From: Georhizobium profundi
GTDB lineage: Bacteria; Pseudomonadota; Alphaproteobacteria; Rhizobiales; Rhizobiaceae
DNA length: 64,000 bases
Assembly: GCF_003952725.1 (NCBI RefSeq)
Contig: NZ_CP032509.1
Span: 3,372,001-3,436,000, forward strand
Direction of reading: 5' to 3'
Part shown: piece by piece, positions 44,063 through 52,958 of the stretch
Layout: each line of letters begins with the position of its first letter
Position numbering within the stretch: position 1 is the stretch's first letter
Position numbers and translations under genes: made by a program
The notes under the pieces: model-generated
Seen by the model: the letters and a program-made list of their open reading frames with translations, nothing else
What the model was told of the DNA's origin: nothing
Database searches by the model: none

Positions 44063-45475
44063 TCAGCCGTCGAACCGCATGCGGACGGCGAGTCCCGGCC
44101 GTAAATCATCGGCTTCTTCATGCGGGAGGCCGTCCAGCAGTTCAAGCCGGCCACGGTGAAGATGCATCACCGCTTCCACAAGGCTCAGCCCCAGGCCGGT
44201 GCCCGGGCGCGAGCGGCTGTCATCGAGCCGGACGAAGCGCTGAACAGCAGCCGCGCGCTTGTCGGCCGGAATACCGTTCCCGTTGTCGGCCACGGTAATC
44301 ATCGGACCTTCCGACACTCGTTCCAGCCGAACGTCGATCCGCGCCGAAGGCAGGCCGGCCGTATATTTGATCGCGTTGTCGATGAGGTTGGCCAGCGCCT
44401 GCCCGACCAGTTCCCGATTGCCTTTGACGGAGATGCCGGGCGCGACCGCGGTCGTCAGGGTGACGCCGGCATCCTCGGCAAGCGGTTCGTAGAGCTCCAC
44501 CGTGTCGGTGACGATTTCGGAAAGATCGATATCCTGTAGCTCGGCAGCTGCCGATCCCGCCTCAACACGGGCAATCATCAAAAGCGCGTTAAAGGTGCGG
44601 ATGAGCTGGTCGCTCTCGCCGATCACATCCTCCATGGCGCCGCGGTAATCGTCGACCGTATCGCTTGCGGCAAGCGCCATCTCGGCGCGGTTGCGCAACC
44701 GCGTCAGCGGTGTCTTCAAATCGTGGGCGATGTTGTCGGAAACCTGGCGCAGGCCTTCGTTGAGCTTTTCGATCCGGCCGATCATCGCGTTCAGCGATTC
44801 CGAAAGCCGGTCGAATTCATCGCCTGAACTGCCCACTGGCAAACGCTGCCCCAGATCACCCGCGATGATCTTGCGGCTTGCTTGGTCCATGCGGTCGATG
44901 CGCTGAAGGGCCCGGCGGCCGACGAAAAACCAGATTGCCAGCGCGCCGAAGCCCATGATGGCGAGCGCGATGACGAGCGCACGCCGGACCAGGTTGCGGA
45001 AGAGCTCCGGCTCGCCGAGATCGCGACCCACCAGCAGGCGCATGCCATTCGGCAGGAACACGATCTGGGCAAGCGCCGTGTGTTGGCGCGCCGTATCGTC
45101 GTTCTCGGTATAGCGATCGTAGCGGAAGGGAAGCGCCGTCCAGCCTTCGCGGTCCAGCGTGCCCGGCTGAAGAGAGGCGACATTGCCAGCGATGATCTCG
45201 CCGTTCGGAGCGGTGATCGTGTAGAGCCCGGCGCCCGGCTGGCGGGACCGACGCTCGACGACGCGCACGAGGCGGGTAATGCCGCCGGTCTGGTAGGCCC
45301 GCGAAAGGAACCGCATCTCAGCATCGATCGCTTCCTGGGTCTGGGCGCGCAGGAGGTTGCCGGAGATGGCGGTGACGTAGAAGACAAGCGCCACGGCGCA
45401 GAGCGCAAAGAGGCCCAGATAAAGTGCCGACAGGCGGACAGCCGTGGTGCCAAAAAGGGCGCGCAGCCGCTTCAT
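44063..45475 (-). CDS. Membrane sensor histidine kinase (OmpR-partner type)
   Basis: 470 residues. Two transmembrane helices (LYLGLFALCAVALVFYVTAI and a second near 170, LVIALAIMGFGALAIWFF) surround a periplasmic domain of about 130 residues. HAMP follows (RIDRMDQASRKIIAGDLGQR), then HisKA with His in DNIAHDLKTPLTRLRNRAE and an HATPase domain (NLIDNAIKYTAG, DNGNGIP, GTGLGLSLVEAV). It starts five bases after the stop of the response regulator, which must be its partner. It sits between degP and glnE; whether it senses envelope stress is inference. Confidence 0.9.
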   Translation of the reverse strand: MKRLRALFGTTAVRLSALYLGLFALCAVALVFYVTAISGNLLRAQTQEAIDAEMRFLSRAYQTGGITRLVRVVERRSRQPGAGLYTITAPNGEIIAGNVASLQPGTLDREGWTALPFRYDRYTENDDTARQHTALAQIVFLPNGMRLLVGRDLGEPELFRNLVRRALVIALAIMGFGALAIWFFVGRRALQRIDRMDQASRKIIAGDLGQRLPVGSSGDEFDRLSESLNAMIGRIEKLNEGLRQVSDNIAHDLKTPLTRLRNRAEMALAASDTVDDYRGAMEDVIGESDQLIRTFNALLMIARVEAGSAAAELQDIDLSEIVTDTVELYEPLAEDAGVTLTTAVAPGISVKGNRELVGQALANLIDNAIKYTAGLPSARIDVRLERVSEGPMITVADNGNGIPADKRAAAVQRFVRLDDSRSRPGTGLGLSLVEAVMHLHRGRLELLDGLPHEEADDLRPGLAVRMRFDG

Positions 45476-45479
45476 CGGC

Positions 45480-46160
45480 TCAACTATCCGCCTTGATCAT
45501 GTAGCCGGCACCGCGCACCGTGCGCAGCAAGGGTTGGTCGAAATCCTTCTCGATCTTCGATCGCAGGCGCGAAATGTGGACGTCGATGACGTTGGTCTGC
45601 GGATCGAAGTGGTAATCCCAGACATGCTCGAGCAGCATGGTCCGCGTCACCACCTGGCCGGCATTGCGCATGAGATATTCCAGAAGCCGAAACTCACGCG
45701 GCTGCAGCGTGATGTCGCGCCCTCCCCGCCGCACTTCGTGGGACAGTCGATCGAGTTCGAGATCGCCGACCCGGTAGCTGGTCTCACTTTCACGCGTGCC
45801 AACCTTACGGCGCGCGAGAACCTCGACGCGGGCGTGGAGTTCGGAGAACGCATAGGGCTTGGGGAGATAATCGTCGCCGCCTGCGCGCAGGCCTGTCACG
45901 CGATCGTCGACCTGGCCGAGCGCGGACAGGATGAGGACCGGCGTTTCATTGCCGAGCCGACGCAGTTCCGAGACGATCGACAGGCCGTCGCGCTTCGGCA
46001 GCATGCGATCGATGACCAGAACGTCATAGGTGTTCTCGCTGGCCATATGAAAGCCGGTGTCGCCATCGGCTGCATGATCGGCCGCGATTCCAGACTCGCG
46101 AAACGCCTTGACCAGATAGGTCGAAGCCTCTCGGTCGTCTTCGATCAGCAGGATTTTCAT
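45480..46160 (-). CDS. OmpR/PhoB-family response regulator
   Basis: 226 residues from ATG 46160 (MKILLIEDDREAS); an upstream ATG at 46172 has no ribosome site. Receiver domain with acidic pair Asp8/Asp9 and phospho-acceptor Asp51 (VIDRMLPKRDG), Thr/Ser and Lys in LILSALG and YLPKPYAF. The winged-helix DNA-binding domain has LQPREFRLLEYLMRNAGQVV and VDVHISRLRSKIEKDF. First gene of the RR-HK-glnE run, separated from degP by a strong terminator, so it needs its own promoter in 46161-46230. Confidence 0.92.
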   Translation of the reverse strand: MKILLIEDDREASTYLVKAFRESGIAADHAADGDTGFHMASENTYDVLVIDRMLPKRDGLSIVSELRRLGNETPVLILSALGQVDDRVTGLRAGGDDYLPKPYAFSELHARVEVLARRKVGTRESETSYRVGDLELDRLSHEVRRGGRDITLQPREFRLLEYLMRNAGQVVTRTMLLEHVWDYHFDPQTNVIDVHISRLRSKIEKDFDQPLLRTVRGAGYMIKADS

Positions 46161-46228
46161 GAATTCTTTCATAGGCACAAATTCGATGCTTGGACAGGGT
46201 TGGGAATTGGATCGGTCGCACCCGAATG

Positions 46229-46260
46229 CAAAACGGCGAGCCGTGGGGGCCGGCTCGCCG
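46229..46260 (-). terminator. Intrinsic terminator after degP
   Basis: A perfect 10-bp stem, CGGCGAGCCG (46234-46243) with CGGCTCGCCG (46251-46260), seven-base loop. On the minus strand TTTTGCATT follows; on the plus strand TCTCTTT follows, so it may act both ways. It separates degP from the downstream response regulator. Confidence 0.8.
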
Positions 46261-46382
46261 TCTCTTTAAGTCTCCGTCCGGGGATCAACGTCGCCTTCAG
46301 GCGTCGTGGGCAAGTTTGCGAATCCTCGGGCGAAGACGGCGGACCGGAAACCCACGTCACGGTCCGCCTCGGTTCGCTCCGC

Positions 46383-47918
46383 TCAGCCTTGATCGATCGG
46401 CAGGGCGACGAAGCGGTTCTGCTCATCGCTGCGCAGCTGGAAAAGCGCTGCGCCTCGACCATCTTCAGCGGCGGCCGCAACGGCTGCCGTAATGTCTTCG
46501 GCACTCGCGACATCCCGATCCTGTACGCGCACGATCACGTCGCCGACCTGGAAGCCACGCTCCGCGGCCGTGCCGTCTGGATCGAGTTCGGCGATGACCA
46601 CGCCATTGCCATCGTCCGAGGGGGCAACGGTCATGCCGAATTCGGTCAGTTCGCCACCGCTCGAAGGCGCGGGTACTGCTTCTTCCGTCGCGGATGCCTG
46701 CTGCTCATCTGCTGGGAACGTGCCTAGCGTGACGGCAACCGTTTCCGAAGCGCCATTGCGCCAGACCGAAAGCTCGACCTCGGTGCCCGGCTCGATAGAA
46801 GCGATGCGGCGGGCAAGATCACCCGGATTTTCAACGGCTTCACCGTTCACGGCCGTCACCACGTCACCCGATTCGATACCGGCGGCAGCTGCAGGCGCAT
46901 CGGGCTGGGGCGCGGTGACGAGAGCACCGGAAGCTTCGGCCAATCCGAGGGACTCAGCGATATCCTCGCTGACTGGCTGGATTTGCACACCGATCCAACC
47001 ACGGCTGACGCTGCCGCTCTCGATCAGATCCTGCACGACGTCCTGTGCAAGAGTGGCCGGGATCGCGAACGCGATGCCAACATTGCCGCCGGAAGGAGAG
47101 AAGATCGCGGTGTTCACGCCGATGACTTCACCGGAGAGGTTGAACGTCGGACCGCCCGAGTTGCCGCGGTTCACGGCTGCGTCGATCTGCAGGAAGTCGT
47201 CGTAGGGTCCTGCACCGATTTCACGACCGCGAGCTGAGATGATGCCGGCAGTGACGGAGCCGCCCAGACCGAACGGGTTGCCGACTGCAACGACCCAATC
47301 GCCGACCCGTGCGCCCTGATCGTCACCGAATTCGACATAAGTGAATTCTCGGTCCGCATCGACCTTGAGCACCGCAAGGTCCGTCCGGCTATCAGTGCCG
47401 ATCAGCTCGGCCGACAATTCGGTGCCATCATCAAGGATAATGCTGTAGCTCGATCCGCCTTCAACGACGTGGTTGTTGGTAACGAGATAGCCGTCATCAG
47501 AGATGAAGAAGCCGGATCCCTGAGAAACGGGCATCGGACCGCGGGGACGGTTCGGTCGGTCGGGTCGGCCTGGCTGGCCGAAGTTCGGGCCACCAAATTC
47601 GTCAAAGAACCGGCGCATCGGATGGTCTTCAGGCAGATTTTCCAGGCCGGGAGGTCCGAACTGGAAACCGAAGCCCTCGTTTTGCGCGACCTCTTCGGCT
47701 TCTCCCTGGACGCGGACGGAAACGACAGCCGGCGAAACGGCCTCAACCACATCCGCGAAGCTTGGCGCGGTTGTCGGAGCCTCGATCCGGACTGGATCGG
47801 CCATCGCGCTGATGGTTGCCGGCACGCCGGTGACGAGCATCACACCGGCGACGCCAGCAATGGTGGATGTGGCCAGGATGCTTTTCAGCTTTGTCTGGAA
47901 GGACTGGTTCGATTTCAT
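46383..47918 (-). CDS. degP: Do-family periplasmic serine endoprotease (DegP/DegQ type)
   Basis: 511 residues. N-terminal membrane/signal segment (ILATSTIAGVAGVMLVTGVPA), then a trypsin-like domain with catalytic His in VTNNHVVEGGS, Asp in DSRTDLAVLKVDAD and Ser in VNRGNSGGPTFNLSG. Two PDZ domains follow (GWIGVQIQPVSEDIAESLGL and a C-terminal one near EFGMTVAPSDDGNG). It degrades misfolded proteins in the periplasm. The acidic EEVPAPS-type linker between PDZ1 and PDZ2 is usual in alphaproteobacteria. It is downstream of the ccm operon and upstream of the two-component pair. Confidence 0.94.
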   Translation of the reverse strand: MKSNQSFQTKLKSILATSTIAGVAGVMLVTGVPATISAMADPVRIEAPTTAPSFADVVEAVSPAVVSVRVQGEAEEVAQNEGFGFQFGPPGLENLPEDHPMRRFFDEFGGPNFGQPGRPDRPNRPRGPMPVSQGSGFFISDDGYLVTNNHVVEGGSSYSIILDDGTELSAELIGTDSRTDLAVLKVDADREFTYVEFGDDQGARVGDWVVAVGNPFGLGGSVTAGIISARGREIGAGPYDDFLQIDAAVNRGNSGGPTFNLSGEVIGVNTAIFSPSGGNVGIAFAIPATLAQDVVQDLIESGSVSRGWIGVQIQPVSEDIAESLGLAEASGALVTAPQPDAPAAAAGIESGDVVTAVNGEAVENPGDLARRIASIEPGTEVELSVWRNGASETVAVTLGTFPADEQQASATEEAVPAPSSGGELTEFGMTVAPSDDGNGVVIAELDPDGTAAERGFQVGDVIVRVQDRDVASAEDITAAVAAAAEDGRGAALFQLRSDEQNRFVALPIDQG

Positions 47919-48047
47919 GGACGTCTAACCCTCGTTCTTGCCGATTTCGTGCTGCTTTGGCAGCGTCGACATAGAGATAGGGCACGTCACATTACGGCGC
48001 TCTGTCCTCGACATGAAATTTTGGTAATGTTGACCAGCTTGACGACG

Positions 48048-48527
48048 TCAGCTGCGTTTCGAGCGCTCTTTCAGCAGATCGGCGATTGCCTTCTCCTCGC
48101 CCTCTGTCAGCGTCGGACCGGCCTGAAGCGGATCGCGATTGCGCAGGAACGTTGCGATGGCGGCGATGCCAGCGCCCATGACAAGAATGGGTGCGGCCCA
48201 GAGCGCAAGCGTCTGGATCGACAGGCGAGGACGCAGGAGCACAAACTCGCCGTAGCGGGAAACCACGTAGTCGTAGACTTGCTCATCGGTGTCACCCGAC
48301 ACCAGCCGTTCCCGCACAAGCACGCGAAGATCCCGCGCCAGTTCCGCATCGGAATCATCGATGGACTGGTTCTGACAGACCATGCAGCGCAGTTCGGCGG
48401 AGATGGAGCGTGCCCGCTGCTCCAAAGCTGGATCGTCCAGAATTTCGTTGGGTTGCACCGCGAACGCGGGCGACGCCAGCCCCATGACGACGATCAGGAG
48501 GGCAAGAATGCGCGCGCTCCCGATCAT
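48048..48527 (-). CDS. ccmH: Cytochrome c maturation protein CcmH (CycL)
   Basis: 159 residues from ATG 48527, which overlaps the ccmF stop (ATGA). A signal peptide (SARILALLIVVMGLASPAFA) is followed by the redox motif in AELRCMVCQNQSI (LRCxxCQ), a helix bundle and a C-terminal transmembrane helix (ALWAAPILVMGAGIAAIATFL). It reduces apocytochrome c cysteines before haem attachment by CcmF. Last of the ccmI-E-F-H operon, in the cycHJKL order of rhizobia. Confidence 0.94.
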   Translation of the reverse strand: MIGSARILALLIVVMGLASPAFAVQPNEILDDPALEQRARSISAELRCMVCQNQSIDDSDAELARDLRVLVRERLVSGDTDEQVYDYVVSRYGEFVLLRPRLSIQTLALWAAPILVMGAGIAAIATFLRNRDPLQAGPTLTEGEEKAIADLLKERSKRS

Positions 48528-50536
48528 TCCGCCGGCTCCATCACAGGACCGGCAGCCTTGCGCTGACGGTGCGGCTTCGGCGCGCCGACGCGCAGGCGAC
48601 GATCCGACAGCGATATCAATCCGCCGAAAGCCATGATGACCGAGCCGATCCAGATCAACGTGACTTGCGGCTTCCACCAGACGCGCACGACGATGGCGGT
48701 TGGCGCCTCGGCGCCCTCCGGCGTGACAAAGTCGCCGAGCGACACGTAAAGCTGGCTGAAGCCTCGGGTGAGGATGCCGGCTTCGGTCGTCGGCGTCTGT
48801 CGCGCGGTGTAAACGCGCTTTGCCGAGTCCATGCGAGAGACTTCCGCGCCATTCCGCAGCACCGTGAAATGGCCGACATCCTCGACATAGTTCGGGCCCT
48901 GGTTCGGGTCCATGCTATCGAAGCGAAGCGTGTATCCGCCGGCATCGATCGTCTCGCCCGGCGCCATTTCGGCAACCGCCTCGGTTTCGAATGCTGTGAC
49001 CGCCACGATGCCGATCACCATGACGCCGAGGCCGAAATGCGCCATGGCGCCACCGAAGGCCGATCGCGGAAGGCCAGCGAGCCGACGCATCGCGATACCG
49101 GCCGACACTTTGCCGACGCCCGCCCGCAACGCGAGATCGGTTACCGCGCCGAACATGACGAAAAAGCCTATGGCGAGAGCGAGCGCCGCGAGCACCGGCG
49201 CCCCAGTCGTGAAATAGACAACGATGAGACCGGCAAGCAGAGCGAGACCGGCCGCAACATAGAGCCTTTGAGCAGCGCCGAGCAGATCGCCGCGCTTCCA
49301 CGCCAGCAGCGGGCCGAACGGTACCGCCAAGAGCAACGGGATCATCAACGGACCGAATGTCAGATTGAAGAACGGCGGGCCGACGGAAATCTTTTCGCCC
49401 GTCACCGTTTCCAGCAGCAACGGATAGAGCGTGCCGATCAGCACCGTCGCGGTGGCCGTCGTCAGGAACAGGTTGTTCAGCACCAGTCCGCCTTCACGCG
49501 AGATGGGCTGGAACAGTCCACCGGATTTCAGCGAGGTCGCCCGCAGCGCGAAAAGCCCGAAAGCGCCGCCGATGAAGACCACCAGAATGGCGAGAATGAA
49601 GACGCCGCGGCTCGGATCGGATGCAAAGGTATGAACCGACGTGAGCACGCCTGAGCGCACCAGGAACGTGCCGAGCAACGACAGGGAAAAGGTGATGATC
49701 GCGAGCAGGATCGTCCAGATCTTCAGGGCCTCGCGTTTTTCCATCACGAGCGCGGAATGCAGAAGCGCGGTGCCGGCGAGCCAGGGCATGAAGGACGCGT
49801 TTTCGACCGGATCCCAAAACCACCAGCCGCCCCAGCCAAGCTCGTAATAGGCCCAGTAGGAACCCATGGCGATGCCGCCGGTCAGGAATATCCAGGCCGT
49901 CAGCGTCCATGGCCGCACCCAGCGCGCCCAAGCCGCATCGATCCGGCCTTCGATCAGTGCCGCAACGGCGAAGGAGAAGCAGATGGAAAAGCCGACATAG
50001 CCAAGATAGAGCAGCGGCGGATGGATCGCGAGCCCGATGTCTTGGAGGATCGGATTGAGATCGCGGCCTTCCATCGGAGTGGGCACGATCCGCGCGAAGG
50101 GGTTCGAGGTCTGCAACACGAAGAGCAGGAACGCCGTCGTGATCCAGCCCTGAACGGCGAGCACATTGGCACGCAGGGACTTCGGCAGGTTTCGACCGAA
50201 GAAGGCGACCAACGCACTGAAGAAGACGAGGATGAGGATCCACAAGAGCATGGATCCCTCGTGGTTTCCCCAGACGCCGGAGATCTTGTAGATCATCGGC
50301 TTCAGGGAATGGGAGTTTTCGTAGACGTTCTGGACCGAGAAATCGGAAACCACATAGGCGTAGGTCAGCGCGCAGAAGGACAACAGCACGAGCAGGAAGG
50401 AAACGATGGCAGAGGTATCCCCGATCGCCATCAAGGACTGATCGCCGCGCCGTGCGCCAATGACCGGCAGAACCGACTGCACCAGCGCCGTCGCAAAGGC
50501 GATGATCAACGCATAATGTCCGAGTTCGACGATCAT
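48524..50536 (-). CDS. ccmF: Haem lyase subunit CcmF (CycK)
   Basis: 670 residues, usual length, with about 15 transmembrane helices. The periplasmic WWD motif is present as GWGGWWFWDPVENASFMPW, with conserved His residues flanking it. It attaches haem from CcmE to apocytochrome c in the periplasm together with CcmH and CcmI. It starts 40 bases after the ccmE stop and overlaps ccmH by four bases. Confidence 0.95.
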   Translation of the reverse strand: MIVELGHYALIIAFATALVQSVLPVIGARRGDQSLMAIGDTSAIVSFLLVLLSFCALTYAYVVSDFSVQNVYENSHSLKPMIYKISGVWGNHEGSMLLWILILVFFSALVAFFGRNLPKSLRANVLAVQGWITTAFLLFVLQTSNPFARIVPTPMEGRDLNPILQDIGLAIHPPLLYLGYVGFSICFSFAVAALIEGRIDAAWARWVRPWTLTAWIFLTGGIAMGSYWAYYELGWGGWWFWDPVENASFMPWLAGTALLHSALVMEKREALKIWTILLAIITFSLSLLGTFLVRSGVLTSVHTFASDPSRGVFILAILVVFIGGAFGLFALRATSLKSGGLFQPISREGGLVLNNLFLTTATATVLIGTLYPLLLETVTGEKISVGPPFFNLTFGPLMIPLLLAVPFGPLLAWKRGDLLGAAQRLYVAAGLALLAGLIVVYFTTGAPVLAALALAIGFFVMFGAVTDLALRAGVGKVSAGIAMRRLAGLPRSAFGGAMAHFGLGVMVIGIVAVTAFETEAVAEMAPGETIDAGGYTLRFDSMDPNQGPNYVEDVGHFTVLRNGAEVSRMDSAKRVYTARQTPTTEAGILTRGFSQLYVSLGDFVTPEGAEAPTAIVVRVWWKPQVTLIWIGSVIMAFGGLISLSDRRLRVGAPKPHRQRKAAGPVMEPAE

Positions 50537-50576
50537 GCGCTTACCTCTCCCTTATCCGTGGCCAATCGACAATCGA

Positions 50577-51026
50577 TCAATTGGCCTCCCCCTCACCCTG
50601 CCAGACGCCCTGCTCGCGCAGGCTGTCGGCAACTTCGCGCGGCATGTAATTCTCATCGTGCTTGGCAAGCACCGTGTCCGCAACAAAGACCGGACTTCCC
50701 GGCTGAAACGCACCCTCGGTAATGACGCCCTGCCCTTCGCGGAAAAGATCCGGGAGGATGCCGTTGTACTCCACCTCGACCTCGCTGCCGCCGTCCTCGA
50801 TGGCAAACCGGACGAGCGTGCCGGACGAGCGATTGAGCGAGTCGTTGGCGACCAGACCACCCAACCGGATGCGCGTGCCGGGCTCGACGGCGTTGGTCAA
50901 AAGGTCGCTCGGCGAATGGAAAAAGACGATCTCGTCACGCAGCGCGACCAGAACGAGGGCGGCGGCAACCGCGACCACGCCCATGCCTCCGGCGATGACC
51001 GCCAGGCGTTTCTGCTTGCGCGTCAT
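50577..51026 (-). CDS. ccmE: Periplasmic haem chaperone CcmE (CycJ)
   Basis: 149 residues. One N-terminal transmembrane anchor ([20 protein letters not shown]) and an OB-fold periplasmic domain. The haem-binding motif is in [11 protein letters not shown]: His123 carries covalent haem and Tyr127 is the axial ligand. The start overlaps the ccmI stop by four bases. It carries haem from CcmABCD (not in the window) to CcmF. Confidence 0.95.
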   Translation of the reverse strand: MTRKQKRLAVIAGGMGVVAVAAALVLVALRDEIVFFHSPSDLLTNAVEPGTRIRLGGLVANDSLNRSSGTLVRFAIEDGGSEVEVEYNGILPDLFREGQGVITEGAFQPGSPVFVADTVLAKHDENYMPREVADSLREQGVWQGEGEAN

Positions 51027-52258
51027 TGCGCACTCTCCTCTTCCAGCCGGTCAACCCCAACCTGGCGCGCGACGGCAAGCAGTGCCCGGCCATCTTCGCT
51101 CTCCTCGGGGAACACGGCAAGCCCCCGGGCCAACGCCTCGCCGGCCTGTTCGGGCTGACCGAGCACGCCATAGGAGCGCACCAACCGGATCCATCCTTCG
51201 ATATCCTGCGGGTTTTCCTGCAGGCGACGATCAAGATTGCCGACCATCGTTTCGATCATGGCCTGACGCTCGTCGTCGCTCATGTCACGCGCCGCAGCCA
51301 GATCGTCCTGCGATGGGCCGGGCTGAAGCGGCGGCTGAACCGACGCGACATCGCCGGAAACGGCACCTGCATCCGCTTCGGCACCCGGCAACAGGCTCAA
51401 AGGCGGCAAGCCGGAAGGACTGATGTCGGCAACTTGCCCGCCCAGCGCCGCAATTTTCTCGTTCACCACCGTCATCCAGGGAGCGTCAGGCGGCGATTGT
51501 TCTGCAAGCCGGCGGAACGCTTCAAGAGCACGGTCGTCGCGCCCTTCCTGCTCCAGCGCCAAGGCAAGATAGAACGCTGCCTTCGGCTCGTCCGGCTGCA
51601 ATTCACGCGCGGACTGAAAAGCCACAGCGGCCTCTTCGGTGACGACGCCGCTTGCCAGCGCGACAAGCGCTTCACCGTAGCCGCTTTGGCGGGCCGAGGT
51701 GGGGCCCAAGAGGCGGATGGCGTTCAGATAGGCCGTGCGCGCTTCCTGCAGTTGCCCTGCCCGAAGATAGATCGGTGCCAGAACGTCCCAACCGCGCCCG
51801 TCATCCGGGTTTTCCTCAAGATGCTGCTCGGCCTGAGCGATCATCGTCGCGATCGGCGAAGCTTGCTCAGGCGCCGTTGCACGCGATGCGAGCGGCTGAT
51901 CCGGGAGACCAGGAGCGCCGGTCGCGAGATAAACGCTCATTCCCAACAGCGGAACGCCGACGAGAACGCACAGGCGGGCAGCGGTCGTCAGGCGACCTCC
52001 GCCGCGGCGGTCTGTTGCAGCATTTTGTGCTTTTTTTGCCCGCAAAAGACGACGGCCGATCTCGGCGCGGGCGTGTGCTGCCTCGTCCGTGCCGATCAGG
52101 CCGCCTGCTCGATCACGTTCGACTTCGGCCAACTGGTCGGAATAGACCTCGACATCGTATTCAGCGTCGTTGCCGGCGCGCTTGCCGCGCGCAAGGGGCA
52201 GCAACAACGCAGTCGTCACGAGGGCAGTCAAAACGGCGGCGAGTACCCAGAACATCAT
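51023..52258 (-). CDS. ccmI: Cytochrome c maturation protein CcmI (CycH)
   Basis: 411 residues. Two N-terminal transmembrane helices ([20 protein letters not shown] and [19 protein letters not shown]) around a cytosolic leucine-rich loop, then a periplasmic TPR region ([40 protein letters not shown]). CcmI binds the C-terminus of apocytochrome c and hands it to CcmFH. First gene of the ccm operon here; it overlaps ccmE. Confidence 0.92.
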   Translation of the reverse strand: MMFWVLAAVLTALVTTALLLPLARGKRAGNDAEYDVEVYSDQLAEVERDRAGGLIGTDEAAHARAEIGRRLLRAKKAQNAATDRRGGGRLTTAARLCVLVGVPLLGMSVYLATGAPGLPDQPLASRATAPEQASPIATMIAQAEQHLEENPDDGRGWDVLAPIYLRAGQLQEARTAYLNAIRLLGPTSARQSGYGEALVALASGVVTEEAAVAFQSARELQPDEPKAAFYLALALEQEGRDDRALEAFRRLAEQSPPDAPWMTVVNEKIAALGGQVADISPSGLPPLSLLPGAEADAGAVSGDVASVQPPLQPGPSQDDLAAARDMSDDERQAMIETMVGNLDRRLQENPQDIEGWIRLVRSYGVLGQPEQAGEALARGLAVFPEESEDGRALLAVARQVGVDRLEEESAQ

Positions 52259-52384
52259 GTCAATCGAATATCCGACGGGCTCTCATCTTCCAAGAGCAAA
52301 CACAGGCTTACCACGATCACGGGGCGTTTGGTCGCAAGCCAGAAGCGTCTCTTCAAACTGAAATTTAGCCCGAAAACCGTTCGA

Positions 52385-52843
52385 TCAGGTCAAAGGCGTC
52401 CAGGTGCCTTCCGCAGAGCGGCATGCGGTGCCTCTTGCGACGATCGGCTGGCCACTACCACGCAGGGTGTGCGTGTACTGGCGGCAGTTCTGGGAACCGA
52501 CCTGATAGGCCTGGGCTGCTGCAACTTCGCCGGACAGACCGGAGCGTTCGTTGGTCCAGGCAACCGATTGGCCTACGGGTGCTGCCTCGAGCGCATTGTA
52601 TTCCGCTTCCAGGGCCTTGCGCAGATCGCGTTCCGAGAGCGTGTTGCCGGCAACCGGGGCGATGATCCCGCCATTCAACGCGGTCAGGAAGGCGTTATCC
52701 GCCGTCTGGCCACGCTCACTGCTGAGCGAAGCCGGCAACATGGCGAGTGTCGAGCTGCCGGTTTGCGAAGACGCGCATCCGGCCAAGGCGCCTAGCGCAA
52801 TGACAACCAAGAACTTCGTTGTGTGCTGCAGGGAGTGAAGCAT
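52385..52843 (-). CDS. Lipoprotein with RT0821/Lpp0805-type surface-antigen domain
   Basis: 152 residues from ATG 52843; further in-frame ATGs at 52876 and 52885 cannot be excluded because no start has a clear ribosome site. The signal FLVVIALGALAGCASS contains a lipobox (LAGC). The conserved part is LSERDLRKALEAEYNALEAA, VAWTNERSGLSGEV and QNCRQYTHTL with two cysteines, as in 17-kDa surface antigen-like proteins of rickettsiae and rhizobia. Envelope protein of unknown role. It follows feuQ on the same strand. Confidence 0.8.
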   Translation of the reverse strand: MLHSLQHTTKFLVVIALGALAGCASSQTGSSTLAMLPASLSSERGQTADNAFLTALNGGIIAPVAGNTLSERDLRKALEAEYNALEAAPVGQSVAWTNERSGLSGEVAAAQAYQVGSQNCRQYTHTLRGSGQPIVARGTACRSAEGTWTPLT

Positions 52844-52958
52844 CGCTAAAAGTATAATTTCCGGCGCAGGAGCCATTGTCGGCACTCAAATTGGGTGCCC
52901 GATGCTTATGGCCGCATTGTGGCCGATAAGGCAACAGAACAAATGACGAATTCGCGAC

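Noticed and set aside
52906-52931. Imperfect inverted repeat CTTATGGCC/GGCCGATAAG upstream of the lipoprotein gene
   Set aside because: One-base bulge, no T run, no matching known operator.
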